Shown here piece after piece: positions 56,523 through 64,000 of a stretch of 64,000 nt of DNA (position 1 is the first letter of the stretch; every line of letters begins with the position of its first letter). This DNA comes from Rhizobium sp. Root1334. GTDB lineage: Bacteria > Pseudomonadota > Alphaproteobacteria > Rhizobiales > Rhizobiaceae. Made by a program: the position numbers and the translations under genes. The stretch is taken from positions 643,268 to 707,267 of the forward strand of contig NZ_LMEY01000023.1 of NCBI RefSeq assembly GCF_001426665.1, written 5' to 3'. The notes below the pieces were generated by a model that did no database searches, was not told the DNA's origin, and saw nothing but the letters and a program-made list of their open reading frames with translations.

Positions 56523-56582
56523 CGGTTGCATTGCGTCAGATTTTAATTGATTTTTGTGCATCGCAGCATTATTGTTCCATCC

Positions 56583-56695
56583 ATCGCAGCGATTCACCTC
56601 CTCCCGAAGAGCTGCGATCGATCAGCGGCCACCTCCTCCCGGCCGTGGGTCATTTTCAGAAGCCTGCCGCACCTCCTCCCGCGGCAGGCTTTTTT
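56583..56695 (+). ncRNA. Trans-acting sRNA candidate with three anti-SD loops (alpha-r14/NfeR1-like)
   Basis: Three consecutive hairpins each expose CCTCCTCCC, the complement of ribosome binding sites. Hairpin 1: ATCGCAGC (56583-56590) with GCTGCGAT (56611-56618), motif 56597-56605. Hairpin 2: CGGCC (56626-56630) with GGCCG (56641-56645), motif 56632-56640. Hairpin 3: AGCCTGCCGC (56661-56670) with GCGGCAGGCT (56681-56690), motif 56672-56680, followed by TTTTTT (56690-56695), a textbook terminator. The layout matches what is known of the alpha-r14 sRNA family (NfeR1 of Sinorhizobium). The exact 5' end is not known, probably within a few bases of 56575-56583. Confidence 0.88.
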
Positions 56696-56774
56696 CGTTT
56701 GGCACTCTGCCCAACGGGAACCAAATGGGTTATCTTGCCGTTATGGTCTGGCAAGACATTCGGAGGAGACGCTC

Positions 56775-57017
56775 ATGCCAAATGCCAAATGGTCCAATCC
56801 CGTGGAAGTCGGGTTCGAGCATAAAGGTTCGAAGATCGTTTTCGGACCGTTCGATGCCCTCATCTGCCTGATGGACACCTGGCCCGATCTTCGTGGTCCG
56901 CGCTACGTTGCTGCGAGAAGCTTCTGCCGTGCCGCCATCGACGGCCGCAAGTCGCCGGAAGAGGCGCGAGAGGTTTTCATCGCCGCCGCGCAAGAGGCCA
57001 AGTTGCAGGCGCATTGA
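56775..57017 (+). CDS. DUF982-domain protein
   Basis: 80 residues: KWSNPVEVGFEHKGSKIVFGP, then ICLMDTWPDLRGPRYVAARSFCRAAIDGRKSPEEAREVF, the DUF982 pattern abundant in Rhizobiales. Ribosome binding site CGGAGGAG lies just upstream of ATG 56775. No function is known. Located immediately after the sRNA terminator. Confidence 0.85.
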   Translation: MPNAKWSNPVEVGFEHKGSKIVFGPFDALICLMDTWPDLRGPRYVAARSFCRAAIDGRKSPEEAREVFIAAAQEAKLQAH

Positions 57018-57345
57018 TCCATCTCAAATAGGGTCTCGTCAGGCCTTAACTGCGCAGTTGGCGCAGAGCTTGGTGCTGGTGCCTGCCGATATGGTGCCCT
57101 GCCTGCTGTTGCTGAACATCAGGTTTCCAGTGTGCATTTCTTCTTTCGGCGCCCGCCTTATTGTCTGCGGCGCAGCTTCATTCTTTCTTTTAGAAACAGT
57201 CCAGCAGCCTTCCAAAAGTTCCATCTCGCTTTCAAAACCTTGCCGCTGTATAAGGCCGCAATTGGTTAGGCCGTTTGAGCCGTGAGAGCTTCTCCGCTTG
57301 CGCCTGTTTCTCCACCACAATGTACCACCGCCGGGACGTGCGGGG
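57018..57345. other. Intergenic region before dusA
   Basis: About 330 bp. Open frames on either strand are not protein-like, although a minus-strand frame ending at 57039 (TKLCANCAVKA) cannot be excluded. No clear structure was recognised. Confidence 0.35.
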
Positions 57346-58467
57346 ATGAAAGTATTTTTGATGGACAATGTAGCGATCCCGGCATTGACGAACGCCGCTG
57401 CGGGTTACTTCGGAGCGCCCGTGTTCGCTGTCGCCCCGATGATCGATTGGACGGATAAGCATTACAGGTTTCTGGCCCGGCAGCTTTCCAGGCATGCGTT
57501 GCTCTACACCGAGATGATCGTCTCCGAGGCGATCCTGCGCGGTGACCGGGAGAGGTTGCTGGGGTTTGATGCAGTCGAGCATCCGGTTGCCCTGCAGTTG
57601 GGCGGTAACGATCCCGTCAAGATGGCCGAGGCTGCGCGGATTGGCGAACAGTTCGGTTATGCCGAGATCAATATCAATGTCGGCTGCCCTTCGGATCGTG
57701 TCCAGTCTGGCACATTCGGCGCCTGCCTGATGCGTGAGCCCTCCGTGGTGGCTGACTGCGTGGCGAAGATGAAGGCGGCGGTGTCCATTCCTGTGACGGT
57801 GAAATGCCGGATCGGTGTCGATGACCAGGATCCGGAGATTGCCTTGCGCGATTTGGTCTCGCGGGTCGTGCAGGCCGGAACAGACGCCGTCTGGGTTCAT
57901 GCGCGAAAAGCGTGGCTGCAGGGGCTGTCGCCGAAGGAGAACCGCGATATTCCGCCGCTGGATTATCCGCTGGTTCATCGGCTCAAGGCGGAGAATCCCA
58001 ATCTTTTCATCGGGATCAACGGCGGTCTTGGCAATCTGAATCAGGCAGTTGACGAGCTGAATCAAGGCGCTGTTCTGGATGGGGTCATGCTCGGGCGGGC
58101 TGCCTATCACGATAGCGCCATGCTGACGGCCGTGGATGGGTATTTTCCGCATCCGTTGACCGGCGCTGGCCCAGCCGGTTCCGGCGGCGAGGTGTTTACG
58201 GCCAATGGCCACCGGCAGTCGCTGGAGTTCTGGGCCGGGGTGCGCGAGGCGATGATGGGCTATGCGGCCGGGCATATCGCGTCCGGCGGGCGGCTGATCC
58301 ATGTCACCCGCCATATGGTCGGGCTTTTCCAGGGCTGGCCGGGCGCCCGGCGATTCCGCCAGATCCTGTCGGCCGATGCGACGCGGGCAGGGGCCGGACC
58401 GGAGGTCATCGCGGCGGCCTTCGATGCGATCTTTGCTGCAGCCGAGGCAAAGCAGGCGGCTGAGTAA
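57346..58467 (+). CDS. dusA: tRNA-dihydrouridine synthase DusA
   Basis: FMN-dependent reductase forming dihydrouridine in the D-loop of tRNA. FMN-barrel motifs VAPMIDWTDKHYRFLARQ, NVGCPSDRVQSGTFGACLM with catalytic Cys127, VTVKCRIGVDD and VWVHARKAWLQGLSPKENR identify the DusA subfamily. ATG 57346 gives 373 residues; ATG 57361 (MDNVAIPAL) is an alternative. The typical catalytic and tRNA-binding helical domains are both present. Confidence 0.94.
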   Translation: MKVFLMDNVAIPALTNAAAGYFGAPVFAVAPMIDWTDKHYRFLARQLSRHALLYTEMIVSEAILRGDRERLLGFDAVEHPVALQLGGNDPVKMAEAARIGEQFGYAEININVGCPSDRVQSGTFGACLMREPSVVADCVAKMKAAVSIPVTVKCRIGVDDQDPEIALRDLVSRVVQAGTDAVWVHARKAWLQGLSPKENRDIPPLDYPLVHRLKAENPNLFIGINGGLGNLNQAVDELNQGAVLDGVMLGRAAYHDSAMLTAVDGYFPHPLTGAGPAGSGGEVFTANGHRQSLEFWAGVREAMMGYAAGHIASGGRLIHVTRHMVGLFQGWPGARRFRQILSADATRAGAGPEVIAAAFDAIFAAAEAKQAAE

Positions 58468-58616
58468 AAAGGTCCCGCGTAAACCTCGGGCATCACAAAC
58501 GGCGGCCATCACGCGGGCGTAAAGCCTTACCGACGACGCGGGGACGGCCCGCTTTCTCGCTTCCTGCCGCCATGATCATCATGGCACGGATTTTGGCGGC
58601 GGGGACGATCGTTCAG

Positions 58617-58647
58617 CAAAAAAAACGGCGCCCCGAGGGACGCCGTT
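58617..58647 (-). terminator. Terminator of the cold shock gene
   Basis: On the minus strand AACGGCG pairs with CGCCGTT (58641-58647 with 58624-58630), with an inner CCC/GGG, followed by a T-run (A-run 58617-58625 on the plus strand). Confidence 0.85.
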
Positions 58648-58680
58648 CAATTCAGTCATCGCAAGCGGTCAGATCGAGGC

Positions 58681-58893
58681 TTAGTCAGCCTGGATGTTGA
58701 CAGCCTTCGGGCCCTTGCCCATGCGATCCGGCTCGGTGTCGAAGGTGACCTGCTGGCCGTCCTTCAGGGTCTGGAGACCAGCGGCCTGCAGCGCGGAGAT
58801 GTGTACGAACACGTCCTTTGCGCCGCCTTCCGGCGTGATGAAACCAAAACCCTTGTCCTGGTTGAAGAATTTTACGGTGCCCTTGGTGGCCAT
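58681..58893 (-). CDS. cspA: Cold shock domain protein (CspA family)
   Basis: 70-residue OB-fold RNA chaperone: [21 protein letters not shown] with RNP1 (KGFGFI), [10 protein letters not shown] with RNP2 (VFVHI), ending [10 protein letters not shown]. Start ATG 58893 follows AAGGGAAAAAGGA. A ~490-bp non-coding stretch precedes it, compatible with a long structured leader as in other csp genes. Confidence 0.95.
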   Translation of the reverse strand: MATKGTVKFFNQDKGFGFITPEGGAKDVFVHISALQAAGLQTLKDGQQVTFDTEPDRMGKGPKAVNIQAD

Positions 58894-59387
58894 GGGAGAA
58901 GTCCTTTTTCCCTTAATGATGTGTCCTCACCCCTGCCAGGGTGGAGACGTTTTTCTTTCCGGTTTTGTCTTTATTCCGGAAAGCCAGTCGGAGAAGTCGA
59001 TAACGGGGAAAGAACGTCTACAGTGCCTTTCGGCACGCCCGGATTTCTCCGGGACCATACAGCCAGTCCAGTCTCCGGGATGCAAACGCCCGAACGCGGA
59101 AAATATTTGCAGCAAAAAAAGAAAATAGCAAGCGTTTAATCCTTTGCACTCAACCGCCTGTCGGTACTGGCGGCGCGGTGCACCAGGGCGGCACATCCGC
59201 CGGGTTTTGCGCGCCGCCACGGTCCCGGCCGGGGAAAACCGCGCACCGTCGCGATCCTGCCCCAATTTGGTCCCGGCAATGTCCGATTAAGGGGCGCCCA
59301 CGCCGCATCCGCTTTTGGGTTGATGCGGGATGGGCGAACGGTTAGGTCAGGGATGAAGTGACGAATGCTGGACTGCGAGGTGTTGCC
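58894..59387. other. Intergenic region, cspA leader / J-domain gene promoter
   Basis: About 490 bp between divergent genes. It is rich in short inverted repeats (TTTCCGG/CCGGAAA near 58955-58983; GGATTTCTCCGG near 59040) that may belong to the cspA 5' leader. No gene is supported. Confidence 0.4.
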
Positions 59388-59972
59388 GTGATCGACCCCT
59401 ATGAAACGCTTGGAATTGCCCGCGATGCCGACGAGCAGGCGATCAAGGTGGCCTATCGCAAGGTGGTGAAGGCCGCTCATCCCGACAGTGGCGGCGATAC
59501 CGAAGCGTTTGGGCGGCTGCAGGCCTGCTACGACCTGTTGAAGGATCCGGTGCGCCGCAAGGTCTATGACAATACCGGCTATGACCCGCAGCTGGCCGAT
59601 CCACGCGACCTGCAGGGCATCTTGAAGCTGGAAACGCTGGTCAGCGACTTCATCCTCGACGAGCGCGAGCCCGGCAGTTTCGATCCCGTCGCCGCCATGC
59701 GCCGCAGACTCTCCGACGATATCGTCAAGAGCCGCTTTCACATTCTCGAGCTGGAGCGCCACCGCGCCCGCGTGCGCCAGCATCTCGACCGTCTCGGCCG
59801 CCGCCCGGCCGCCGACATTCTCGGCTCGATGCTGCGCACCCGCTCGCAATCGATCGCCGAGGCGATCCGCAGCGCCGAATCGCAGATCGAGGCGACCGAG
59901 CAGGCCTATACGCTGCTCGAAGGCTATTCCTACGAGCTGGAATTTCTGGAAGAGGTGAAGGCGGCGGAATAG
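59388..59972 (+). CDS. J-domain protein (DnaJ-like)
   Basis: 194 residues. N-terminal J domain (DPYETLGIARDADEQAIKVA) with the HPD motif at His31-Pro32-Asp33, which stimulates Hsp70 ATPase. The C-terminal ~120 residues are predicted helical and charged (RFHILELERHRARVRQHLDR), with no zinc-finger or CTD, so a class C J-protein. GTG 59388 is chosen for GCGAGG 8 bases upstream; GTG 59358 is an alternative. Confidence 0.85.
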   Translation: MIDPYETLGIARDADEQAIKVAYRKVVKAAHPDSGGDTEAFGRLQACYDLLKDPVRRKVYDNTGYDPQLADPRDLQGILKLETLVSDFILDEREPGSFDPVAAMRRRLSDDIVKSRFHILELERHRARVRQHLDRLGRRPAADILGSMLRTRSQSIAEAIRSAESQIEATEQAYTLLEGYSYELEFLEEVKAAE

Positions 59973-60001
59973 GGCGCCGTTTTCTCCTCCCCCTGCCGAA
60001 T

Positions 60002-60991
60002 TCAGAGAATGAACATGTCCTTCGACAGCGATAGTGCGTCGTCGAGATGCAGGACGAAATCGGCCTTCCTGTCGCCGTTGATATCGGCATAGACATACGT
60101 GTCTGACGCGTTTTTTTCGTAGCGCAGTTCGCCAGCCCGGCCCGAGAAGGCCTTGGTGGCGATGAAGGCGAAGGACTGGTCACCAATCGCTTTCGTGCTG
60201 GCGTCAATGGCCGACAGATCGATCTTGTCGCCGCGGGTGAAGTCGAAGATCGTATCGGTTGCAGCCTTCGAAAGGCCGAGGTCCTTTACCGATTTGAAGA
60301 CGAAGACGTCCTTTCCGGCGCCGCCATAGAGATCGTCGAAACCGGCGCCGCCATTGAGGCTGTCATCGCCTGCGCCGCCCTTGAGAATATCGTTTCCCTT
60401 GCCGCCTTCGAAGATGTCGTTTCCGGCGCCACCGAACAGTTTGTCGGCTGCGGCCTGGCCGCGGATGAAGACGGCGTCGTTTTTCGCCTGGTAGGTGATC
60501 GCGCCGCTGGAGGAGGTCCGGAAGATCACGTTGAGAATGAGGGAGGAATCGTCGAAGGTCGACATGCCTTGAAAGTCGATGGCGATCCTGTTCTCGCTGA
60601 AGGTGATGTCGTTGGCTTTCAGAGCGATGATATTGGTCTTGAGGGTGACGCCGATGATCGGCGCGATCGCGTTGTTCAGGTCCTCGAAGACGGCGCCGTT
60701 GAACTGCGCGGAGATGTTCTTCTTGCCGACGGTGTAACCGGTTTTCCAGAGAACCGTCTTGTCGAAATCGAAGCCGATCGCGGTGTTGGTCACGGTCATC
60801 TTGAAGAGCTCGGCGCTGCCTGATGTCAGTCCTTTGATTGTCGTCAGCCCGTTGATCAAGGTATCGGAGCCCCATTCGGGGCGCGTTTTCTGTTCTTCGA
60901 TGGTGCGGTCGGGACCATAGAAATAATATTGATAATGCAATGTCTTGCCGTCGAAACCCACGTGCCTGCTCCAAGTTTGAATAGCAACCAT
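60002..60991 (-). CDS. RTX-repeat calcium-binding protein, probably type I secreted
   Basis: 329 residues. Residues about 200-245 carry nonapeptide RTX repeats (GGAGNDIFEGGKGNDILKGG, then AGDDSLNGGAGFDDLYGGAG) that bind calcium outside the cell, followed by a serralysin-type C-terminal region (DTIFDFTRGDKIDLSAIDAS ... DFVLHLDDALSLSKDMFIL), the usual type I secretion signal. The N-terminal 200 residues match no enzyme I recognise. No secretion genes are adjacent. ATG 60991 is the likely start; the upstream frame to 61087 is poor. Confidence 0.85.
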   Translation of the reverse strand: MVAIQTWSRHVGFDGKTLHYQYYFYGPDRTIEEQKTRPEWGSDTLINGLTTIKGLTSGSAELFKMTVTNTAIGFDFDKTVLWKTGYTVGKKNISAQFNGAVFEDLNNAIAPIIGVTLKTNIIALKANDITFSENRIAIDFQGMSTFDDSSLILNVIFRTSSSGAITYQAKNDAVFIRGQAAADKLFGGAGNDIFEGGKGNDILKGGAGDDSLNGGAGFDDLYGGAGKDVFVFKSVKDLGLSKAATDTIFDFTRGDKIDLSAIDASTKAIGDQSFAFIATKAFSGRAGELRYEKNASDTYVYADINGDRKADFVLHLDDALSLSKDMFIL

Positions 60992-61069
60992 AGGGGGTGA
61001 CGGTAAACGTTTCGCTAACCATAAAACGGTCTCGCTGGTCTCTGCGCGCACGACGTCTTGTGTGTGGGA

Positions 61070-61200
61070 TTGAATGCGCCCTTTCACGACGCGCCGGCGG
61101 GGCGCAGGACACCTTGGGCGCGCGCAAGGGGTTTCTCACGGCGCAGACGCGCCGTGGCTGGATTCCCGCCACATGGGCGAGAATGACGGAGAGTGAGGCT
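61070..61200. repeat. Diverged copy of a palindromic intergenic element
   Basis: Positions 61136-61166 are an exact reverse-complement copy of 62337-62367 (31 bases, including CACGGCGCAGACGCGCCGTG), and GAATGACGGAG (61181-61191) matches the outer arm of the intact element. Arms are degenerate here. Confidence 0.75.
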
Positions 61201-61242
61201 CTGTGACATGCGGCAAGTGTCCGCGGTGGCTCCCGTCCTTGT

Positions 61243-61632
61243 TCATTTCGCTGCTGGCTCCGTGCGTGCGACGCTTGTTTCGCGGTCTCGGCGGAAGGCG
61301 TCGAAGCGGCGTTTGTCGTGGGGCGGGACGGCGGTGCGGGCGAGTTCGACGCAGACGTCCAGAAAAGCCCGCTTCCCGGGATTGCCCCAGGTGTATGTCA
61401 GGCCCTGATGGCCGCCATATTCGAGGATGATCAGGGCCTCGCGGTAAAATTCATCGAAAACCTCGCGCTGTGCTGCGGTCAGATTGTGCAGGCAGCAGGG
61501 TTCGCCGCTGTTTTTGAAATGCCAGAAGCAGGTGTTCTTGCGGCGGCAGTCGCGGCGGCGGCAGGCCAGATGCGGCATGGCCAGCATCTCGGCGGTGCGG
61601 GCCATCAGCCGTGTGTGGACGGGAAGGGGCAT
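61243..61632 (-). CDS. Cys-rich small protein of unknown function
   Basis: 129 residues from ATG 61632, preceded by AAAGGAGAAG. A cluster of cysteines and basic residues, ACRRRDCRRKNTCFWHF then EPCC, suggests a zinc-binding site; the rest is helical (REVFDEFYREALIILEYGG) with TWGNPGKRAFLDVCVELAR. I do not recognise the family, though the composition is that of a real protein. No link to neighbours is visible. Confidence 0.68.
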   Translation of the reverse strand: MPLPVHTRLMARTAEMLAMPHLACRRRDCRRKNTCFWHFKNSGEPCCLHNLTAAQREVFDEFYREALIILEYGGHQGLTYTWGNPGKRAFLDVCVELARTAVPPHDKRRFDAFRRDRETSVARTEPAAK

Positions 61633-62538
61633 GTCTCTTCTCCTTTGACTGTGTTGCCGGCCACGCGCTCGCATTCACGCGCGAAAAAAATGCCGCCGTG
61701 GTTTGAAGGCAGGACGGGGCGCTGAAAGCTGCCGCGTTTGATGGTAAAAAGTGACACCTCTCAGCGCCCCGTTCGGCGGTTTTTGCCCGCGACTTGGGTC
61801 TCTCTGCGGTGGTGAGACAGACGGTGTTCGTCTGACCCGATGGACCCCGGCTGAACCAATTTATCAGCAACGCTCCACCCGGCCGCCGCCGGGTTGTTAC
61901 ACCCGGCGAAACCACCCGCTCACCCACCCTGTGTGCCGCACAGGCACGCCCGGCGCGCTCTTTCGGGCTTCAAGAGACAAGGAAAAACCCTTGCCTCTCC
62001 CCGTGTCGCCGGAGGGAGAGCATTTTCCGCGAACCCCGGATAGGAGGATGTCCGTCCTTTCCTCAAACCCGGCGCCGGCCCCGCCTCGCTGCCACGGCTG
62101 GCAGTGTATCCACGGCGGAACGGGAGAAGTATGGCACGGGTTTTGGGGGCGGGGATTTTGTGGGTGTGGTGGGGAGCGGGATTGCGCAGGTGGCATTTGG
62201 GTAAGGGGTTGATTTTGCGCGCTCTCTCACCGAGGGGAGGTGGTGATGCCGCGTCTTTCGAGCAGAAATTTATCCCCGTTGCCGGTCGGGAAATTGGGGC
62301 GCTGTCCTCGCCTCCGTCATTCCTGTGCCTGTCACAGGAATCCAGCCACGGCGCGTCTGCGCCGTGAAGGCGCTCTTTTGTTTCGCGTATTAGAAAGGGT
62401 CTTGCGCGCTGTGGACACGGCGCACTGAATTCCTGTGACAGGCACAGGAATGACGGAGGGAGGGTCGATTCCGCGTTGCAAACAACAGGGTTCCCGAGGC
62501 GAAACGTTATGATCTCACGCGTCTTTGTCTCCGAATGT
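61633..62538. other. Gene-poor, repeat-rich intergenic region
   Basis: About 900 bp. Open frames here (for instance 61751-62212 plus strand) are Pro/Arg-rich translations of GC-rich sequence without protein character or good start sites. The right third is the palindromic element 62311-62459. This stretch marks the change from the core genome to the AT-richer segment with the ATPase and IS. Confidence 0.5.
62311..62459. repeat. 149-bp palindromic repeat element with 31-bp perfect inverted arms
   Basis: The left arm 62311-62341 (starts CCTCCGTCATTCCTGTGCCT) is exactly complementary to the right arm 62429-62459 (ends GGAATGACGGAGG). Each arm itself holds CCTGTGCCTGTCACAGG, a nested palindrome. 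The inside carries GCGCGTCTGCGCCGTG. A diverged copy lies at 61070-61200. Resembles non-autonomous MITE/RIME-type elements of rhizobia; no transposase inside. Confidence 0.88.
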
Positions 62539-63902
62539 TTAACTGTAAACTAACTTGCCTTTTCGAAGGTCGCTATCTCCTTCTCTTTCCCAAAATTTTA
62601 TCATTTCAAAATTTCTTCTTTTTCTTTCCCCAGAATACTGGCTGATATCAAGCATATAAGCATCATATATCTTTCCCTTCCGATCTCGTACGGTAACTCT
62701 GGAGCTTATGTGATGTAAAAATTTTAGATCAACAAGTTCCTTTATTGGAAAGACAAACTTCTCCGAGGATTCTTTGTCTACCAAAAGGCAGTTTGTATTT
62801 GTTTTCTCTAGGCAAAAATTCCGAATTTTCTCAAACTCTGCCCTCAAACCTCTCGACTCGTCAGGTGATGTATCAAACTGAAAATCTTCCTGTTTAAATG
62901 AATCAAGTTCACCGGCGGCCTTGTTTACATCCTCTGCAGAAATCCGCTCGCCTCGAAATCTATCATTACCTGCCAACCGCTGTCTCGCCACATCGATTGA
63001 GCGTCGAGTTAAACTTAGAAAATCTCTTGCAACGCCCCCACTAGCCAAAACTAATCGATCTCTAGCGCCATCTGAAAGTATGTCGCTGACCTTGGAATCA
63101 TACTGCACGCAAAATTGCTCTAGTATCCTAATTAAGAACTTTTTGGTAAGATCATACCTCTCAAGTGTGACGTCTAGGTCAATTTCGTCTGCATCATCAC
63201 CAAGTTTTACACCTATTGCTTGTGTTCCGGTTGTGTACCATTTGGTTCTGTGCTTGATAGTCCCGATTTTTAGCCATGTATCTGTTCCTTTGGTTATTCT
63301 ATGAAAGTAATCAATAACCATTGCTTGATCAGATTTTCTTATGTGATAAAGATCATCAAGGAGAATATATGATGATCCATCTGCACATGCAGATATTTTC
63401 TCAAATAAATCTTTGAATTCCAAAATTCTTCTGTGAAGAATCTCTATCTTCTTGTTTTCATAAGTATCCACTATTTCCTTTTCTGTCTCTTTGGAAATTG
63501 TGGCTTTTGCAGATAGGTTACTTGAGGGGCCATCAAGCGAAGCGGTTCCTTCGCCTCCCTTTGCTAGGGATTGGCGCGCTGTTCTGGTGCGATCAATTGT
63601 TTCTGCCTCAGACAAGAGATGCTCTAACTCAACTTTGATTTTGTTTATAGAATTAGAAACTTTTGCTACCTCACCCTTGTCCAATGCCTTTCTTGTTGGT
63701 TTTTTACCAAATAGTTTTTCCCAGAAAGATTGTTTTGAACCAGGTAATATAGCCGCCGTTTCCATCCATTTTTCATATGATGAGAGAGTTTTTATTAGAA
63801 TGCTCACCAAAACATCAGGATAGCTGTGTCCTTTAAAGGTTTCCAAATCGATATAGGCGACGGGAGTTCTCGATAAATTGAACTCACTTACAAGTTTATT
63901 TA
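62539..63902 (-). pseudogene. P-loop/AAA-type ATPase gene, 5' end lost by IS insertion
   Basis: The readable frame (about 454 residues) begins inside the ATPase domain: SLLNKLVSEFNLSRTPVAYI then DLETFKGHSYPDVLV is the stretch directly after a Walker A loop. SSYILLDDLYHIRKSD is the Walker B, and LKIGTIKHRT a sensor-like segment, followed by a winged-helix-like region and C-terminal RKGKIYDAYMLDISQY. An in-frame stop at about 63907-63909 and the IS end replace the Walker A and start. A TTG at 63846 would give a 435-residue product that cannot bind ATP normally. The gene is clearly AT-richer than the rest of the window, as in transferred accessory genes. The function is unknown; some such ATPases act in phage defence, but nothing here shows that. 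Confidence 0.75.
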
Positions 63903-64000
63903 AGAGGCTGCCTCAAAAAGAGGTGGGTGATTTCAGTAGGTTATGATTCCTTCGGATTTGCAAAGATTCGATGGAGTTCACGATGGCCTGGACCAAAATC
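63902..64000 (+). mobile_element. Left end of an IS5-family-like insertion sequence (runs off window)
   Basis: GAGGCTGCCTCAAAAAGAGG (about 63904-63923) looks like a terminal inverted repeat, followed by a reading frame ATG GAG TTC ACG ATG GCC TGG ACC AAA ATC (63971-64000). The peptide MAWTKI is how several rhizobial IS5-type transposases begin. The IS end interrupts the ATPase coding sequence. Family assignment is from pattern memory and only the first 6-10 residues are visible. Confidence 0.62.
63971..64000 (+). CDS. Transposase N-terminus (partial)
   Basis: The frame opens at ATG 63971 or ATG 63983 (GGAGTTCACG before the latter is a possible ribosome binding site) and continues past the right edge. 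Only MEFTMAWTKI is visible. It belongs to the insertion sequence that truncated the ATPase gene. Confidence 0.55.
   Translation, partial: MEFTMAWTKI

Noticed and set aside
56531..56824. Open frames reading PPP-rich peptides across 56531-56824.
   Set aside because: They run through the three sRNA hairpins and terminator; no ribosome binding site or protein character.
57039..57368. Minus-strand frame of 109 residues ending in LCANCAVKA.
   Set aside because: No good start site, overlaps the dusA 5' end, and no known family; too weak to call, though a small protein cannot be excluded.
61751..62212. Plus-strand frame of 153 residues.
   Set aside because: Pro/Arg/Gly-rich low-complexity translation of GC-rich intergenic DNA without a ribosome binding site.

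Overview
The window looks like chromosomal DNA from a Rhizobium/Agrobacterium-type alphaproteobacterium (Rhizobiales). The reasons are a CobN-type aerobic cobalamin pathway in cob nomenclature, the acpXL-lpxXL cluster for the very-long-chain fatty acid of lipid A, two families of rhizobial-style intergenic palindromes, a Zur-controlled znu/zig locus, and a small RNA locus with three CCTCCTCCC loops like the alpha-r14/NfeR1 family. Genes are dense, GC-rich and organised in operons. No tRNA, rRNA or CRISPR was seen.

Layout. 1-11615: cobalamin genes cobW (cut by the left edge), cobN, cobO, an opposing TSUP permease, then translationally coupled cobE-cobA-cobB-cobC and the nearby cobD. 11760-13685: an L,D-transpeptidase, a 5'-truncated zinc-type dehydrogenase and a LysR regulator. 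13823-19342: acpXL, fabZ, fabF2, fabF1, adh and lpxXL, which build and attach the C28-type acyl chain of lipid A. 19744-22123: a PAS protein, a glyoxalase-fold protein, an SRPBCC protein and an AraC regulator. 22392-23822: gnd. 23908-34919: a LacI-controlled beta-mannoside locus (CUT1 ABC transporter, GH2 beta-mannosidase, lyxose/mannose-type isomerase, TIM-barrel isomerase, Gfo/Idh/MocA oxidoreductase). 35106-37390: a membrane-anchored unknown protein and an aldo/keto reductase. 37467-41287: sulfate ABC transporter (cysA, cysW, cysT, sbp). 41800-45367: a TRAP transporter. 45717-49797: a GH43 xylosidase, an RcnB-like protein and a TPR-GT41 glycosyltransferase. 49906-54438: the zinc-limitation regulon (zigA, znuA, znuCB, zur). 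54506-59972: gamma-carbonic anhydrase, FAH-family hydrolase, small proteins, the sRNA, dusA, a cold shock protein and a J-domain protein. 60002-61632: an RTX protein and a Cys-rich small protein. 61633-64000: a repeat-rich, gene-poor stretch, then an AT-richer ATPase gene whose Walker A end has been removed by what looks like an IS5-family insertion running off the right edge.

Most notable observations: (a) a 180-bp GC-rich inverted-repeat element inserted in frame in cobN, adding about 60 residues; (b) the sRNA locus at 56583-56695 whose three hairpins each expose an anti-Shine-Dalgarno motif; (c) FabF2, which carries Glu in place of the ketosynthase Cys and lacks the first catalytic His, paired with an intact FabF1 as in KS/chain-length-factor pairs; (d) a loop-less 32-bp perfect palindrome before the TRAP operon; (e) three Zur-box-like inverted repeats; (f) a mobile 149-bp palindromic element with a second diverged copy about 1.2 kb away; and (g) the IS-disrupted ATPase at the right edge.
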